Positions 24,318-26,567 of a stretch of 26,567 bases of DNA are shown here, in pieces. A program made the translations under genes and the position numbers. The DNA lies in NCBI GenBank assembly GCA_964483985.1, contig CAZADS010000056.1, positions 1 through 26,567 of the forward strand, read 5' to 3'. This DNA is from CAZADS01 sp964483985 (GTDB taxonomy: Bacteria; Pseudomonadota; Alphaproteobacteria; Thalassobaculales; Thalassobaculaceae). How positions within the stretch are numbered: position 1 is the stretch's first letter; the number at the start of each line of letters is the position of its first letter. The notes under the pieces were generated by a model, which saw only the letters and a program-made list of their open reading frames with translations, ran no database searches and was not told the origin of the DNA.

Positions 24318-25268
24318 ATGTCATCGAAGGATCATTACGTCCAGTCAGAGCTTCAAAAAGAGCCGTCACGTACTTCCCCTATCACTCCTAAAGATCAAAA
24401 AGGCTGGTCAGGTTTTGTGTTTTTAGCAATCACCGCCTTGGCGTTTGGCTCAGCCCCCACATTTGCAAAGGTGGCTTTTGATTCCGGCGTTAATCCCATT
24501 TCATTGCAGATATTTCGTTTCAGTATCACCTTTTTCTGCATTTTGACAGCGACTTTGGTTATTAACCAGCTCCAAAAAATCCGATTGGAGGATCTAATTA
24601 GATTGTTAGCGCTTGCTTTAGCAACCGCCATTTCGTCATTTTGTTACATGACGGCAGTTGACTATGTTTCTGTAGCGGTAGCAAGTTTGACCTTTTTCAC
24701 GTTTCCATTGATTGTTGGTGCTTTATCTCATTTTCTTGGTTGGGATCTTCTAACTCCAAAAAGACTTTCAGCCATGATCGTGGCTTTTTTGGGTCTATGT
24801 CTAGTACTGGGAGGTGATCTGAGCTTGGATTGGAAAGGGGTATTGATGGCTTTTACCGCGGGTACGGCCGTTGCTATTTCTTTTATAATTTCCAAACCGT
24901 TAACACAAAATTTATCCGCGTTAACTATTACATGCTGGGCGACCGGATTACCCTGTTTAATTTACCTTGTCATGGGTCTGATATTAGGTGAACTATCAAC
25001 ACCGGGGACTGCAAAAGGCGCTGCTGGCGTATTTGGGAACTCTATATGCTACGCTATTGGCTTGGCATGCTTATATGCCTCCATCGCAAGACTAGGTGCA
25101 ATCCGAACCGCCATTTTTATAAATGTGGAGCCTTTAATAAGTGTCGCCGCCGCTTTCCTAATACTAGGGCAATCTATCGGTAGCTTTCAAATCCTAGGCG
25201 CCTTTATAGTGGTTGGCGGCATATTACTTATTACAATTGATCAATCAGAACACAGAAACAGTCCATAA
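24318..25268 (+). CDS. DMT-family (EamA) transporter
   Basis: This is a 316-residue integral membrane protein of the drug/metabolite transporter superfamily. After about 30 hydrophilic residues it has ten hydrophobic segments in two EamA repeats. The first runs from GFVFLAITALAFGSAPTFAKVAF to FLGLCLVLGG, and the second from GVLMAFTAGTAVAISFIISKPL to FIVVGGILLITI. The motif VEPLISVAAAFLILGQ near the end is typical of EamA exporters. Substrates range over amino acids and metabolites and cannot be predicted. ATG 24318 is preceded by AGGTGAG; ATG 24282 would add 12 residues, leaves one base to the divergent NDUFA12 start and lacks a ribosome binding site. Confidence 0.92.
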   Translation: MSSKDHYVQSELQKEPSRTSPITPKDQKGWSGFVFLAITALAFGSAPTFAKVAFDSGVNPISLQIFRFSITFFCILTATLVINQLQKIRLEDLIRLLALALATAISSFCYMTAVDYVSVAVASLTFFTFPLIVGALSHFLGWDLLTPKRLSAMIVAFLGLCLVLGGDLSLDWKGVLMAFTAGTAVAISFIISKPLTQNLSALTITCWATGLPCLIYLVMGLILGELSTPGTAKGAAGVFGNSICYAIGLACLYASIARLGAIRTAIFINVEPLISVAAAFLILGQSIGSFQILGAFIVVGGILLITIDQSEHRNSP

Positions 25269-25717
25269 AAAGGCATTAAAATTACTAAAATTCCGCTACA
25301 TCTTGCGAAAGCAATATTATTTCACACAAAATCTATTGCCAGGATCGTCATTGATCGGCATCATAGGAACTGAACCGATCACAAATACCTTTTACGTGAT
25401 TAACAATGCGAGCTGAGTTAAACGTTCTGTAACGCCTTTCGTTGCAAGATTAACGTTTAGCCCACCTATGAAATAAAAGTCCGGCAGCCATTTGGCCCCG
25501 CAAAGAATTAAGTGTAGTAAAAAAGAGGAAATTAACTTTTTTTTACTTAGTGTTGTTCTTATTTTTGAATCCCAATTTTTTAAATTATTTTCATGACGTG
25601 ACGAATATTTCACTTGCTTTAATATAACCATATTATGTACTGTTGCCGTTCTGACTCACAAGATATAGTTATATACTTAGAATTTATGATTCTTAGTTAT
25701 GAGGCAAGGGGATACAG
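25269..25717. other. Intergenic region upstream of nrdJ
   Basis: These 449 bases contain no convincing gene. TGATCGG (25352-25358) and CCGATCA (25375-25381) form a 7-base-pair stem with a 16-base loop. It is possibly part of the end of the transporter transcript, but lacks a T tract. Near nrdJ, AGAAT-N5-ATTCT (25679-25693) and TATACT (25672-25677, possible -10) are the only promoter-like signals, without a good -35. I looked for a cobalamin riboswitch here, since nrdJ needs B12, and did not recognise its conserved box. Confidence 0.35.
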
Positions 25718-26567
25718 ATGAAAATCAAACGATGCTTCACGACAGCGGACGGGGGACCTTATTCGAAGGTCAAATTCCGATTAGCTAGTAGTGAAATTCG
25801 TAACCCCGATGGCTCTACCGTTTTTAAAAATGATTCTGTAGAAGTTCCATCCGAATGGTCGCAGGTAGCAGCAGATATAATTGCACAAAAATATTTCCGA
25901 AAAGCTGGAATACCAGGGGTCAAAAGGCCCGTAGAAGAAGCGAACGTACCAACTTGGCTTTGGCGGCAATCCGCGGATCATAACGCGATTTCAGAACTTC
26001 CCGAAGAAGACCAGTATACTGCTGAAAATAGCGCTAAACAGGTGTTCCATAGGCTTGCTGGAACTTGGACTTATTGGGGTTGGAAAGGTGGATACTTTGA
26101 TACCGAAGAAGACGCCAAAGCCTATTATGACGAAATGGCCTACATGCTATCCCAACAAATGGGTGCACCCAACTCTCCCCAATGGTTTAATACCGGGCTT
26201 CATTGGGCATACGGAATAGATGGACCGGCTCAGGGGCACCATTATGTCAACTATGAAACTGGCAAACTTACGCGTTCAAAATCCGCCTACGAACATCCAC
26301 AACCCCACGCATGTTTTATTCAAAGTGTCAAAGATGATCTGGTAAATGATGGAGGCATTATGGACCTGTGGGTCCGTGAAGCACGGCTGTTCAAATATGG
26401 CTCTGGCACCGGCTCCAACTTTTCTAATATCCGGGGCGATAGCGAAGGGCTGTCAGGAGGCGGCAATTCCTCGGGCTTGATGAGTTTTTTGAAAATTGGT
26501 GACCGCGCCGCTGGCGCCATAAAATCGGGCGGCACACCCCGGCGCGCGGCCAAAATGGTGGTCGTGG
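25718..26567 (+). CDS. nrdJ: Vitamin B12-dependent (class II) ribonucleotide reductase, 5' part
   Basis: The gene runs off the right edge, giving the first 283 residues. Class II ribonucleotide reductase makes deoxyribonucleotides from ribonucleotides using adenosylcobalamin, with or without oxygen. The alphaproteobacterial-type N-terminus is MKIKRCFTTADGGPY. Motifs visible are NSPQWFNTGLHWAYGIDGPA, then QPHACFIQSVKDDL with a predicted active-site cysteine, ARLFKYGSGTGSNFSNIRG, and SGLMSFLKIGDRAAGAIKSGG. AAGGGG (25706-25711) lies 6 bases before ATG 25718. The rest of the barrel and the C-terminal redox cysteines are outside the window. Whether the organism also has a class I enzyme cannot be seen. 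Confidence 0.97.
   Translation, partial: MKIKRCFTTADGGPYSKVKFRLASSEIRNPDGSTVFKNDSVEVPSEWSQVAADIIAQKYFRKAGIPGVKRPVEEANVPTWLWRQSADHNAISELPEEDQYTAENSAKQVFHRLAGTWTYWGWKGGYFDTEEDAKAYYDEMAYMLSQQMGAPNSPQWFNTGLHWAYGIDGPAQGHHYVNYETGKLTRSKSAYEHPQPHACFIQSVKDDLVNDGGIMDLWVREARLFKYGSGTGSNFSNIRGDSEGLSGGGNSSGLMSFLKIGDRAAGAIKSGGTPRRAAKMVVV

Noticed and set aside
25392..25631. 79-codon minus-strand frame upstream of nrdJ
   Set aside because: It lies in AT-rich intergenic DNA with lysine-rich random-looking sequence and no ribosome binding site.
25269..25717. Possible cobalamin riboswitch upstream of nrdJ
   Set aside because: The enzyme needs B12, but I could not find the conserved B12 box or its paired elements on the plus strand. 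The AGTCCGGCAG stretch near 25471 has only a superficial resemblance. A covariance-model search would settle it.
1..26567. CRISPR arrays, insertion sequences, phage genes, tRNA or rRNA genes
   Set aside because: I looked for regular spaced repeats, transposase motifs, terminal inverted repeats and tRNA-like TTC/CCA features and saw none.

Overview
This window reads as a chromosomal segment of a free-living alphaproteobacterium, probably a marine or other oligotrophic lineage. The evidence is gene content: an aroQ-accB-accC run, then aat, a DUF2155 protein, a single-span MlaD and the complex I accessory subunit NDUFA12, followed by a coenzyme-B12-dependent ribonucleotide reductase (nrdJ). That set is typical of Alphaproteobacteria. 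The marine guess rests on moderately AT-rich DNA and TRAP-type binding proteins, and is inference only.

The window has two halves. Positions 1 to about 19,530 are an accessory, mostly catabolic region of short transcription units on both strands: the tail of an unidentified gene; an SDR oxidoreductase; a methyltransferase carrying rearranged alpha/beta-hydrolase pieces; an exported MORN/YwqK-like protein; a second SDR that apparently starts at CTG; a compact minus-strand operon RraA-HyuA-HyuB (aldolase/decarboxylase-like protein plus the two hydantoinase/oxoprolinase-type subunits); an aldo/keto reductase; a class III adenylate cyclase joined to TolB-like and TPR regions; a UbiD-family decarboxylase; a PaaK-like CoA ligase with an altered P-loop; a VOC/extradiol-dioxygenase-like protein; and two tandem TRAP binding proteins about 81% identical by my hand count, each with its own terminator. 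Enzyme types (ring-opening ATPase, aldolase, decarboxylase, CoA ligase, ring-cleavage-like dioxygenase, reductases, high-affinity uptake) suggest breakdown of heterocyclic, aromatic or keto acids. No single pathway can be proven from sequence.

From about 19,900 onward the genes are housekeeping: aroQ (shikimate pathway), accB-accC (first step of fatty acid synthesis) and aat (N-end rule) on the plus strand; DUF2155, mlaD and NDUFA12 on the minus strand, with the DUF2155 gene overlapping aat tail to tail; then a DMT-family exporter and the 5' part of nrdJ, which runs off the window.

I saw no tRNA, rRNA, CRISPR array, insertion sequence or phage gene. The best candidates for something undescribed are the permuted hydrolase-methyltransferase, the RraA-HyuAB operon, the tandem TRAP receptors without membrane partners, and the CoA ligase with a non-canonical P-loop. 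I did not find a convincing new multi-gene defence or mobile system.
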